30,643 nucleotides of DNA, taken from contig CATIQX010000190.1 of NCBI GenBank assembly GCA_949531795.1, positions 1-30,643 on the forward strand. Reading direction: 5' to 3'. The DNA comes from Cryomorphaceae bacterium. Lineage in GTDB: Bacteria; Bacteroidota; Bacteroidia; Flavobacteriales; BACL11. Below the pieces are notes generated by a model that worked only from the letters and a program-made list of their open reading frames with translations, was not told the origin of the DNA and ran no database searches. Both the position numbers and the translations under genes were made by a program. The stretch's first letter is position 1. Every line of letters starts with the position of its first letter. Below, in pieces: positions 17,287-24,020 of this stretch.

Positions 17287-17312
17287 AAAAAGCCCAATTT
17301 CTCGGGCTTTTT
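17287..17312. terminator. Bidirectional terminator between the Rieske-like gene and ahcY
   Basis: AAAAAGCCC, an 8-base loop and GGGCTTTTT form a hairpin with A- and T-tracts on its two sides. It can serve the plus-strand lipoprotein gene and the minus-strand ahcY, whose stop is at 17333. The rest of 17103-17332 is AT-rich with no gene that I can see. Confidence 0.8.
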
Positions 17313-17332
17313 ATAATATTATTTATCAAATA

Positions 17333-18625
17333 CTAATATCTATAGTATTCTGGCTTGTATGGACCTTCAACTGTTACTCCAATATATTCCGCTTGGTCAG
17401 TACGTAGAGTTTCTAACTCTACTCCAATTTTAGCCAAATGCAATCTAGCTACCTTCTCATCCAAGTGCTTAGGTAACATATATACTTCATTTTTGTATGC
17501 ATCTGTATTATTCCATAATTCTAATTGTGCTAGTACTTGGTTAGTAAATGAATTAGACATTACAAAAGAAGGATGTCCTGTACCACAACCTAAATTAACC
17601 AATCTACCTTCAGCTAATAAAATGATATCTTTTCCGTCAATAGTGTACATGTCAACTTGAGGTTTTACAGTATCCTTAGTATGCCCCCAATTATCATTTA
17701 ACCAAGTTACATCAATTTCATTATCGAAATGACCAATATTACAAACAATTGTTTTGTCTTTCATCCCCTGAAAATGACGAGATTGGATAATATCTTTATT
17801 TCCTGTCGTTGTTACAATGATATCTGCATTCTTACACACATCATCCATTCTTTTTACTGCAAAACCATCCATCGCGGCCTGTAAAGCACAAATTGGATCA
17901 ATTTCTGTAACAATAACCCTAGCACCAGCACCTCTAAGAGAAGCTGCAGAACCCTTACCAACATCACCATAACCGGCTACAACTGCAACTTTACCCGCCA
18001 TCATAACGTCAGTTGCTCTTCTAATCGCATCAACCAGGGACTCTTTACATCCGTACTTATTATCAAATTTTGATTTAGTAACTGAATCGTTAATATTTAT
18101 AGCAGGAACAAAAAGGGTGCCTTTTTCCATTCTCTCGTACAATCTATGAACTCCAGTAGTAGTTTCTTCCGAAAGCCCTTTGATATCAGCTATCATTTCT
18201 GGAAATCTATCAAAAACCATATTGGTTAAATCACCACCATCATCCAAAATCATATTCAAAGACTTACCATCTTTAAAAGCAGTGAGTGTTTGCAAGATAC
18301 ACCAATCAAATTCTTCTTCATTTAATCCTTTCCATGCAAAAACAGGCACTCCTGTAGCGGCTATTGCAGCTGCAGCCTGATCCTGAGTTGAAAATATATT
18401 ACAAGATGACCATGTGACCTCAGCGCCCAAATGAACTAAAGTTTCTATTAAAACAGCCGTTTGAATTGTCATGTGTAAACAGCCCGCAATTCTTGCTCCT
18501 GATAATGGTTTACTATCACCAAACTCCTCTCTAATGGATATTAATCCTGGCATTTCAGCCTCTGCCAAATTGATTTCTTTTCTTCCCCATTCTGCTAATG
18601 AGATATCTTTTACTTTATAATTCAT
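17333..18625 (-). CDS. ahcY: Adenosylhomocysteinase (S-adenosylhomocysteine hydrolase)
   Basis: This 430-residue cytosolic, NAD-dependent enzyme splits S-adenosylhomocysteine into adenosine and homocysteine, clearing the inhibitor left by methyltransferases. Visible signatures are S-G-A-R-I-A-G-C-L-H-M-T (42-53), the dinucleotide fold G218-Y-G-D-V-G-K-G225, N-I-G-H-F-D-N-E-I-D, and the C-terminal K-P-E-Y-Y-R-Y that closes the NAD site of the neighbouring subunit. The length is that of the short form (human about 432) and lacks the roughly 40-residue insert of many bacterial homologues. It is a single-gene unit with its own promoter and terminator and no visible SAH riboswitch: only 68 bases separate it from the divergent phosphopantetheinyl transferase gene. 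Confidence 0.97.
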   Translation of the reverse strand: MNYKVKDISLAEWGRKEINLAEAEMPGLISIREEFGDSKPLSGARIAGCLHMTIQTAVLIETLVHLGAEVTWSSCNIFSTQDQAAAAIAATGVPVFAWKGLNEEEFDWCILQTLTAFKDGKSLNMILDDGGDLTNMVFDRFPEMIADIKGLSEETTTGVHRLYERMEKGTLFVPAININDSVTKSKFDNKYGCKESLVDAIRRATDVMMAGKVAVVAGYGDVGKGSAASLRGAGARVIVTEIDPICALQAAMDGFAVKRMDDVCKNADIIVTTTGNKDIIQSRHFQGMKDKTIVCNIGHFDNEIDVTWLNDNWGHTKDTVKPQVDMYTIDGKDIILLAEGRLVNLGCGTGHPSFVMSNSFTNQVLAQLELWNNTDAYKNEVYMLPKHLDEKVARLHLAKIGVELETLRTDQAEYIGVTVEGPYKPEYYRY

Positions 18626-18644
18626 ATTTTCCGTTTTTTTAGGA

Positions 18645-18674
18645 TTGCAAAGATAATCATAATTATTATATTTG
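18645..18674 (+). promoter_or_regulatory. Promoter of the phosphopantetheinyl transferase gene (TTG-N19-TATATTTG)
   Basis: TTG at 18645-18647, a 19-base spacer and TATATTTG at 18667-18674 give both elements of the Bacteroidota promoter, 19 bases before the ATG. Its TTG abuts the ahcY -7 box on the other strand, so the two promoters overlap. Confidence 0.65.
18648..18655 (-). promoter_or_regulatory. Promoter (-7 box) of ahcY
   Basis: The minus strand reads TATCTTTG, an exact TAnnTTTG match 22 bases before the ahcY ATG at 18625. It lies back-to-back with the plus-strand promoter at 18645-18674. Confidence 0.6.
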
Positions 18675-18693
18675 CAGTCAGCAAATCAATCTT

Positions 18694-19275
18694 ATGCCAA
18701 TAATTCATAAAATAGAGGAGAAGGAAATCACTATATTGGTGTGGGAAATTACAGAAACACTAGAAGAATTACAGGTCTTATTGGGAGGATTAAATATTAG
18801 CAATCACACGTCTGAAAAAAGGAAAAAAGAACAATTGACAACTCGATTGTTAGTTAAAGAAATTTTACCAAATAAAAGAATAATTTACAATAAATTTGGG
18901 GCCCCTGAATTAGACAATGGTCAACATATCTCTATTTCTCATTCCGCAGGTTTAGTTGCCGTTATAATTAGTCATGAAAAAACAGGATTAGACATTGAAA
19001 AAATATCAGAAAAAACCTTACTTTTAGCTTCAAAATTTGTTTCAGAAAAAAACTTAATTAATCTAGACAAAGAAAAATCAACTTTAATATGGTGTTTAAA
19101 AGAAGCTATCTACAAATGGGAGCAAAAAGGAGGAGTTGATTTTATAAAGGATATCATTATCACAGAATTCACCCACAAAGAACATGGTAAAGTGATAGCA
19201 TTTTTAAAAAATAAAAAATTAAACTTAAACTATCAGAAAATAAATGATCACTATTTAGTGTATATTTGCAACTAA
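18694..19275 (+). CDS. 4'-phosphopantetheinyl transferase superfamily protein
   Basis: This 193-residue enzyme moves the 4'-phosphopantetheine arm of CoA onto a serine of acyl or peptidyl carrier proteins. The three family motifs are present: I-S-I-S-H-S (79-84), the magnesium-binding G-L-D100-I-E102, and W133-C-L-K136-E137-A138-I-Y-K-W. Size is between AcpS (~125) and Sfp (~225), like many Bacteroidota Sfp-type proteins. No carrier protein or synthase is nearby, so the target (primary-metabolism ACP or a secondary product) is open. The gene diverges from ahcY; the lipid-synthase gene starts 63 bases downstream and may be read through, since I see no terminator between them. Confidence 0.9.
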   Translation: MPIIHKIEEKEITILVWEITETLEELQVLLGGLNISNHTSEKRKKEQLTTRLLVKEILPNKRIIYNKFGAPELDNGQHISISHSAGLVAVIISHEKTGLDIEKISEKTLLLASKFVSEKNLINLDKEKSTLIWCLKEAIYKWEQKGGVDFIKDIIITEFTHKEHGKVIAFLKNKKLNLNYQKINDHYLVYICN

Positions 19276-19338
19276 AATAGACAATAAATATTAGCTAGAG
19301 TTTTTCTCCTAACTACTTCAGTAATAAAATCCAAATCA

Positions 19339-20076
19339 ATGAATATCTACAATCAAATTCTAGCAAATAAAAAAGAAGGAAAGAAATTATTCGCACTACT
19401 TGTTGATCCTGACAAACAAAATGAATCAGAATTAATTATAATTATTGAAAAAGCAAAACAAGCAAAAACAGATTACTTTTTTGTTGGAGGCTCATTACTT
19501 ACTAATGACAGTTTAGATTCCTGCATAACTACATTAAAAGAAAATTCTGATATTCCTGTAGTACTTTTTCCGGGAAACGCAATGCAAGTAAACAATAAAG
19601 CTGATGGAATACTATTTCTTTCTTTAATTTCAGGCAGAAATGCTGAGATGCTTATAGGCAGACAAGTGATCACAGCACCAATTTTAAAAAAATCCTCTTT
19701 AGAAGTTCTACCTACGGGCTACATGCTCATTGATAGTGGAAAACCAACTACCGTTTCCTACATGAGTAATACTACTCCAATACCTGCAGAAAAGAATGCA
19801 GTAGCAGCTTGCACTGCAATGGCAGGTGAAATGTTAGGACTAAAACTTATTTTCATGGACGGGGGAAGTGGAGCGCAAAACCCCATTTCAGAAGCAATGA
19901 TTACTACAGTTAGCAAATCTGTTGATACCCCTTTAATTATTGGTGGCGGAATAAGCAGTGGTAAAAAAGCAGCAGCCAATTGTAAGGCTGGAGCCGATAT
20001 TATTGTTGTTGGAAACGCTATTGAAAAAAATCAAAAGCTGATTATTGAAATTGCTAATGCAGTACATAATTGCTAA
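19339..20076 (+). CDS. Geranylgeranylglyceryl phosphate synthase family protein (PcrB/GGGPS)
   Basis: This 245-residue TIM-barrel prenyltransferase joins a polyprenyl diphosphate to glycerol 1-phosphate by an ether bond, the first committed step of archaeal-type lipids. Characteristic segments are L-L-V-D-P-D-K-Q (20-27), V-G-G-S-L-L (49-54), V-V-L-F-P-G-N (74-80), G-Y-M-L-I-D-S-G near 127-134, the phosphate-binding G-G-G-I-S-S-G and V-V-G-N-A-I-E at the C-terminal end. Homologues in Flavobacteriales are known as group II GGGPS enzymes, but the downstream lipid is not well established. No other ether-lipid gene is adjacent. Its stop overlaps the next start (TAATG), tying it translationally to the thiamine-binding-like gene. 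Confidence 0.88.
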   Translation: MNIYNQILANKKEGKKLFALLVDPDKQNESELIIIIEKAKQAKTDYFFVGGSLLTNDSLDSCITTLKENSDIPVVLFPGNAMQVNNKADGILFLSLISGRNAEMLIGRQVITAPILKKSSLEVLPTGYMLIDSGKPTTVSYMSNTTPIPAEKNAVAACTAMAGEMLGLKLIFMDGGSGAQNPISEAMITTVSKSVDTPLIIGGGISSGKKAAANCKAGADIIVVGNAIEKNQKLIIEIANAVHNC

Positions 20077-20336
20077 TGGTTTGTTCAGTGGAAATATCAA
20101 TGTACCCTTTAAAAGAAGACTTTAAACCTTCAATTATTACTTTCATTAAGAATTTAAGAAAATATTCTTTTTTAAAAGTAGATACAAACGGGATGAGTAC
20201 CCAAGTATTTGGAGAATTTAAAAGAGTAATGAATGCTATAAACACTGAAATGGAAAACACTTATCTAAACGAAAATTCAGTAGTCTTTAACTTAAAAGTA
20301 ATCAATTCATACTTAAAAGAAAAACCAAATTTTTAA
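20076..20336 (+). CDS. YkoF-like / MTH1187-family thiamine-binding protein
   Basis: This small 86-residue cytosolic protein has the pattern of the thiamine-binding (DUF77, YkoF/MTH1187) ferredoxin-like fold: VCSVEISMYPL at the start, F-I-x-x-L-R-K-Y, V-D-T-N-G-M-S-T-Q-V-F-G-E-F in the centre and V-V-F-N-L-K-V-I-N near the end. I chose ATG at 20076, which shares one base with the upstream stop; an in-frame TTG six bases earlier is less likely. The next gene is a PnuC-type transporter 5 bases downstream, and a TPP riboswitch lies about 1.25 kb further on, both consistent with thiamine handling. Whether it binds thiamine is inference from family and context. Confidence 0.8.
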   Translation: MVCSVEISMYPLKEDFKPSIITFIKNLRKYSFLKVDTNGMSTQVFGEFKRVMNAINTEMENTYLNENSVVFNLKVINSYLKEKPNF

Positions 20337-20341
20337 ATTAA

Positions 20342-20938
20342 GTGGAAGATATTTTACAAATCATTTCACAGCTTAATTTTAATTGGAGCCTAATTGAAAG
20401 TACTGCAGTATTTTTTAGTGTCCTTTATGTAATACTTGCTATAAAAGAAAATGTTTGGTGCTGGGGGGCAGCTGCAATAAGCGTTATTCTTTACATTTAC
20501 ATTTGCTACACTGCACAACTATACCCAGAAACAGGTTTGCAATTCTTCTATCTACTTATGGCAATTTACGGCTATTATCATTGGAATAAGAATGACAGTA
20601 GCTTAAAGATACAGCAATGGACAATAACTAAGCATTTGTTCATTTTGTTATTAGGGGCTTTACTTACTTTTTTAATGGGTTTCTACTTCAGTATTTACAC
20701 AAATGCAGCTATGCCTTTAGTAGATTCGTTTACTACTGTATTTTCGGTTTTTGCCACTTACATGGTTACAAAAAAAGTAATAGAGAATTGGCTATACTGG
20801 ATAGTGATTGATGCAGTATCCGTTTATCTATATTTCAGTAGAGACTTACATCTTACCTCTTTACTCTTTTTAGTATATACTATCATTGCTATTTTTGGAT
20901 ACTTCGCATGGATAAAACGTAACAATGAACTCACATAA
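20342..20938 (+). CDS. PnuC-type vitamin transporter (probable PnuT, thiamine)
   Basis: This 198-residue membrane protein has six to seven hydrophobic segments. Family hallmarks are clear: Y61-P-E-T-G-L-Q-F-F-Y70, the Y-G-Y-Y-H-W stretch (76-81), and an early A-I-K-E-N-V-W-C-W-G segment (33-42). PnuC proteins carry unphosphorylated vitamins by facilitated diffusion; trapping depends on a cytoplasmic kinase. Subfamilies import nicotinamide riboside (PnuC), riboflavin (PnuX) or thiamine (PnuT). The YkoF-like neighbour and nearby TPP riboswitch favour thiamine, while the NadR-like kinase next door would by name suggest nicotinamide riboside. The start is GTG at 20342, because an in-frame stop immediately precedes it. 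The kinase gene overlaps its 3' end by 14 bases. Confidence 0.88.
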   Translation: MEDILQIISQLNFNWSLIESTAVFFSVLYVILAIKENVWCWGAAAISVILYIYICYTAQLYPETGLQFFYLLMAIYGYYHWNKNDSSLKIQQWTITKHLFILLLGALLTFLMGFYFSIYTNAAMPLVDSFTTVFSVFATYMVTKKVIENWLYWIVIDAVSVYLYFSRDLHLTSLLFLVYTIIAIFGYFAWIKRNNELT

Positions 20939-21413
20939 AATTATTATAACAGGACCTGAAAGTAGTGGTAAGACTACTTTATGTCAACAGCTATCTAATC
21001 ATTTCAACATTCCATTTACACAAGAGTTTGCCCGATTATATATTGATTCTTTAGATAGAGATTACATCATAAATGATTTACTATCCATTGCAAAACAACA
21101 GCTGAAATCTGAGTTTAAGTCACAATTGTTAGACACAGATTTAATCACAATTAAAATTTGGAGCGAGTACAAATACGGAAGATGTGATAAGTGGATTTTA
21201 GATGAAATTGAAAAACAAAAATCTGAAAAGCGTTTTTATATTTTATGCAGTCCTGACATTCCATGGCAGACAGATAATCAAAGAGAAAGCCCAAATGATA
21301 GAAAAAAACTTTTTGAAGTCTATAAAAAGGAATTAGAGAATTTAAAACACAAATATTTTATTTTGAATGGAGAAAATAGACTAGAGAAAATAATTAAAAA
21401 AATAGATTTATAA
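20925..21413 (+). CDS. NadR-like P-loop kinase / ATP-binding protein
   Basis: This 162-residue protein is related to the ribosylnicotinamide-kinase half of NadR (AAA_28-like). The Walker A motif is G10-P-E-S-S-G-K-T17-T-L. The family's F-T-Q-E-F-A-R-L-Y-I segment (32-41) and D-I-P-W-Q-T-D-N-Q-R-E-S-P-N-D-R (about 115-130) are present. The nicotinamide-nucleotide adenylyltransferase and DNA-binding parts of E. coli NadR are absent. Overlap with the pnuC-type gene by 14 bases argues for a matched pair in which this kinase traps what the transporter brings in. In a thiamine setting it may phosphorylate thiamine, but the family name points to nicotinamide riboside; sequence alone does not settle this. 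Confidence 0.82.
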   Translation: MNSHKIIITGPESSGKTTLCQQLSNHFNIPFTQEFARLYIDSLDRDYIINDLLSIAKQQLKSEFKSQLLDTDLITIKIWSEYKYGRCDKWILDEIEKQKSEKRFYILCSPDIPWQTDNQRESPNDRKKLFEVYKKELENLKHKYFILNGENRLEKIIKKIDL

Positions 21414-21579
21414 TTCTAAGTACGTTAATCCTAAATCCTTCTCTATTTGTAATGTTATTTTTTGATTGTACAGCACTTCTAATTCTTAATTAAACCAATA
21501 TTTCTTGCCAATATTATCTTCTAAATAATAGATCAATAAAAATATCCTAACTAAAAACTAAAATTTATAAACAATTTTA

Positions 21580-21587
21580 TACTTTTG
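21580..21587 (+). promoter_or_regulatory. Promoter (-7 box) ahead of the TPP riboswitch
   Basis: TACTTTTG is an exact TAnnTTTG match directly before the aptamer, so transcription would begin at about the first base pair of P1. I see no -33 TTG at the usual distance. Confidence 0.6.
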
Positions 21588-21588
21588 A

Positions 21589-21661
21589 CCTATCTTAAAA
21601 GGGGTGCTGAAAGGCTGAGATTACACCCATTGAACCTGATCTGGTAATTCAGAATAGGAAA
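21589..21661 (+). promoter_or_regulatory. Thiamine pyrophosphate (TPP) riboswitch aptamer
   Basis: The conserved THI-element core is present in order: GGGGTGC (21601), GGCTGAGA (21613), ACACCC (21623), GAACCTGATCTGG (21632). Helix P2 is GGGTG with CACCC (21624-21628). The P4/P5 arm pairs TGAA (21631-21634) with TTCA (21648-21651) and CC with GG across the TGATCT loop. P1 closes by pairing CCTAT (21589-21593) with ATAGG (21654-21658). P3 is very short, so this is a minimal aptamer. It precedes a TonB-dependent receptor, so TPP should repress an outer-membrane thiamine uptake gene. Confidence 0.95.
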
Positions 21662-21730
21662 ATGAGTTTTCATTAAATAAACATGCGTTAACCCTATTAT
21701 GCGTGTAATGTTAACTAAACAATTAAAAAA
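21662..21730 (+). promoter_or_regulatory. Putative expression platform of the TPP riboswitch
   Basis: CCTATT at 21693-21698 is complementary to AATAGG (21653-21658), the 3' strand of P1, so it can act as an anti-P1 element. Two GTTAAC copies (21687-21692 and 21710-21715) can pair with each other around it. There is no hairpin followed by a U-tract, so control of translation is more likely than transcription termination. Confidence 0.4.
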
Positions 21731-23935
21731 ATGTTTAACAAAAAAAACTGCATGACTGCACTGCTTGCTTTACCATTTATTGGTTTTGCTCAACAGTCCA
21801 CTGACACCATTAGACTAAAAAAGATGTTAAATGAAGTAAATGTAAATGCGATAAGAGCTGGAGAAAAAACACCAGTAGCATTCACAAATATTAGTGAACA
21901 AGAAATTGAAAAAGGAAACCTAGGGCAAGATTTACCTTACTTAATTTCATTAACTCCTTCAGTGGTCACCATGTCTGACGCGGGAGCAGGAATAGGATAT
22001 ACAGGTTTCCGTATAAGAGGTACTGATCCAACACGAATTAACGTAACAGTAAACGGAATTCCTTTAAACGATTCTGAAAGCCAGGGAGTATGGTGGGTAA
22101 ATATGCCTGATTTCTCATCGTCTATTGAAGATATTCAAATTCAAAGAGGTGTTGGGACTTCAACTAATGGAGGTTCTGCTTTTGGAGCATCGGTTAACTT
22201 AAAAACTGATGGATTAAATAAGGAAGCTTATGCAACTACTAATAATTCTGTTGGAAGCTTTGCCACTCTAAAAAACAATATTGAATTTGGCACAGGATTA
22301 TTAAATGGGAATTTTGCTTTTGATGGTCGTTTATCTAAAATATCATCTGATGGATATATTGATAGAGCAACTTCTGACTTAAAATCATTATACTTACAAG
22401 GAACCTACTTTGGAGAAAAATCTGTTCTTAAGGGAATTGTGTTTACAGGCCAAGAACTCACTTATCAAGCTTGGAATGGTGTACCCTTAAATTACCTAGA
22501 CACTAATAGGACATATAATGGCTATACTTATGAAAATGAGGTGGATAATTACGAGCAAACACATTATCAGCTACATTATAGTAAACAATTAAGTGATGTC
22601 ACTAACTTTAATATTGCAGGACATTATACTCATGGTGAAGGTTACTACGAACAAGAAAAACTTAACCAATCTCTTGATGCATATGGCTTACAGAATATTA
22701 TTATTGGAAATGACACGATTACTAAAACCAATCTTATTAGAAGAAAATGGTTAAACAACGACTTTGGAGGATTTACATATTCTCTTAATCACAAAATGGG
22801 AGATCTAGATCTAACTTTTGGAGGAGCAAATTCTATTTATTCTGGTCAGCATTATGGAAATGTAATCTGGGCTCAGTACTCAAGTAATTCTAGTTATAAT
22901 CATCAATACTATTGGAATAAAGCTGAAAAATCAGACAATAATTTTTTTGCTAAAGCAAACTACAAATACAGTGAGTCTACTCAAATTTATATTGATTTAC
23001 AAAGAAGAAGAATTAATTATGTTTTTGAAGGGCTAGATGCTAATGGGAATTCGGCTGAACAAGAAGTGAATCTTCAATTCTTTAATCCTAAATTTGGCTT
23101 TCATCATACTTTAAATGAAAGTCAAATCCTTTATGCTTCATTTGGCGTAGCAAACAAAGAGCCAAACAGAAATGACTACACTGAAAGCACTCCAGATTCT
23201 AGACCAATTCACGAAACACTTTATGATACAGAAATAGGATATAAGCAGGTGGGAAAGAAAATGACTTTTGGAGCTAATCTTTATTTTATGAATTATGAAA
23301 ATCAATTAGTTATGACTGGTAAAATGAATGATGTTGGAGGAAGAACACATGTAAATATTTCTGAATCATTCCGTAAAGGAATTGAAATTGAAGGAACTTA
23401 TAGTTTAACAACTAAATTAACTTGGGCAGCCAATATAACTTTAAGTGAAAATAAAATTGAAACTCCATTTATTGAGGATGTTGACAACTGGGACACTTGG
23501 GGGGTCGATGAAGTTACTCATGAAAATACAGACTTATCCTTTTCCCCTAACGTCATTTGGACCTCACAGTTGAACTACCAGCTTGACAAAAATATAAGTA
23601 TTGATTTTATAAGCAAATATGTTGGTGAGCAGTTTATCGACAATACATCATCAAAAGATAGAATGTTAAACGACTACTTAGTGAATCATTTGAGATTAAC
23701 ATATGATTGGGAAAGCAAGATTTTCAAAACTGCAAAATTGAGTTTACTTGTAAACAACCTACTTAACAATGAGTATGTAAATAATGCATGGGTATATCGA
23801 TTCACTTCTGATAGTTGGGATCCAAGAGAAAGCGACCATTATGTAAATACCGATAGTGAAAAAGGATACAATATGGCAGGATATTTTCCTCAAGCGTCAA
23901 GAAATTACCTTTTAGGGCTTACATTAGGATTTTAA
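21731..23935 (+). CDS. TonB-dependent receptor, predicted thiamine uptake (TPP-riboswitch controlled)
   Basis: This 734-residue outer-membrane receptor has a signal peptide (about 1-20, ending G-F-A-Q), a short N-terminal TonB-box region, a plug domain (about 45-155; G-F-R-I-R-G-T-D-P-T-R-I-N-V-T-V-N-G-I-P-L-N and F-G-A-S-V-N-L), and a beta barrel ending in L-L-G-L-T-L-G-F with the usual terminal Phe. Unlike the receptor at 12893-16573 it lacks the carboxypeptidase-like domain. The TPP riboswitch in its leader is the main functional clue: it implies repression when thiamine is plentiful, so thiamine or a precursor is the probable ligand, as proposed for Bacteroidota Omr1-type receptors. A strong terminator follows, so it is transcribed alone, while the transporter genes lie upstream. 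Confidence 0.9.
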   Translation: MFNKKNCMTALLALPFIGFAQQSTDTIRLKKMLNEVNVNAIRAGEKTPVAFTNISEQEIEKGNLGQDLPYLISLTPSVVTMSDAGAGIGYTGFRIRGTDPTRINVTVNGIPLNDSESQGVWWVNMPDFSSSIEDIQIQRGVGTSTNGGSAFGASVNLKTDGLNKEAYATTNNSVGSFATLKNNIEFGTGLLNGNFAFDGRLSKISSDGYIDRATSDLKSLYLQGTYFGEKSVLKGIVFTGQELTYQAWNGVPLNYLDTNRTYNGYTYENEVDNYEQTHYQLHYSKQLSDVTNFNIAGHYTHGEGYYEQEKLNQSLDAYGLQNIIIGNDTITKTNLIRRKWLNNDFGGFTYSLNHKMGDLDLTFGGANSIYSGQHYGNVIWAQYSSNSSYNHQYYWNKAEKSDNNFFAKANYKYSESTQIYIDLQRRRINYVFEGLDANGNSAEQEVNLQFFNPKFGFHHTLNESQILYASFGVANKEPNRNDYTESTPDSRPIHETLYDTEIGYKQVGKKMTFGANLYFMNYENQLVMTGKMNDVGGRTHVNISESFRKGIEIEGTYSLTTKLTWAANITLSENKIETPFIEDVDNWDTWGVDEVTHENTDLSFSPNVIWTSQLNYQLDKNISIDFISKYVGEQFIDNTSSKDRMLNDYLVNHLRLTYDWESKIFKTAKLSLLVNNLLNNEYVNNAWVYRFTSDSWDPRESDHYVNTDSEKGYNMAGYFPQASRNYLLGLTLGF

Positions 23936-23964
23936 AAAGCTTCCCAAAAATTAAATATTCAATT

Positions 23965-23993
23965 AAAAGCCCGCTAATTAGGTGGGCTTTTTT
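23965..23993 (+). terminator. Rho-independent terminator after the thiamine-type receptor
   Basis: AAAAGCCC pairs with GGGCTTTT, with G-U and C-G pairs extending into the loop, followed by a T-run. It starts about 30 bases after the receptor stop and ends just before the next promoter. Confidence 0.85.
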
Positions 23994-23995
23994 GT

Positions 23996-24003
23996 TACTT
24001 TTG
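23996..24003 (+). promoter_or_regulatory. Promoter (-7 box) of the DUF4290-murA-tlpA unit
   Basis: TACTTTTG is an exact TAnnTTTG match 17 bases before the ATG at 24021. It begins within three bases of the preceding terminator, leaving a very short leader. Confidence 0.6.
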
Positions 24004-24020
24004 TAAATAAATAAATTTTC

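Larger units (their letters stand above)
21414..21730 (+). other. 317-base intergenic region carrying promoter and TPP riboswitch
   Basis: Positions 21414-21579 are AT-rich with no ORF, hairpin terminator or repeat that I can support. A promoter (21580), the TPP aptamer (21589-21661) and a possible expression platform (21662-21730) fill the rest. Confidence 0.7.

Noticed and set aside
18626..18693. SAH riboswitch upstream of ahcY
   Set aside because: The gap is only 68 bases, holds two promoters and lacks the GC-rich SAH aptamer core.
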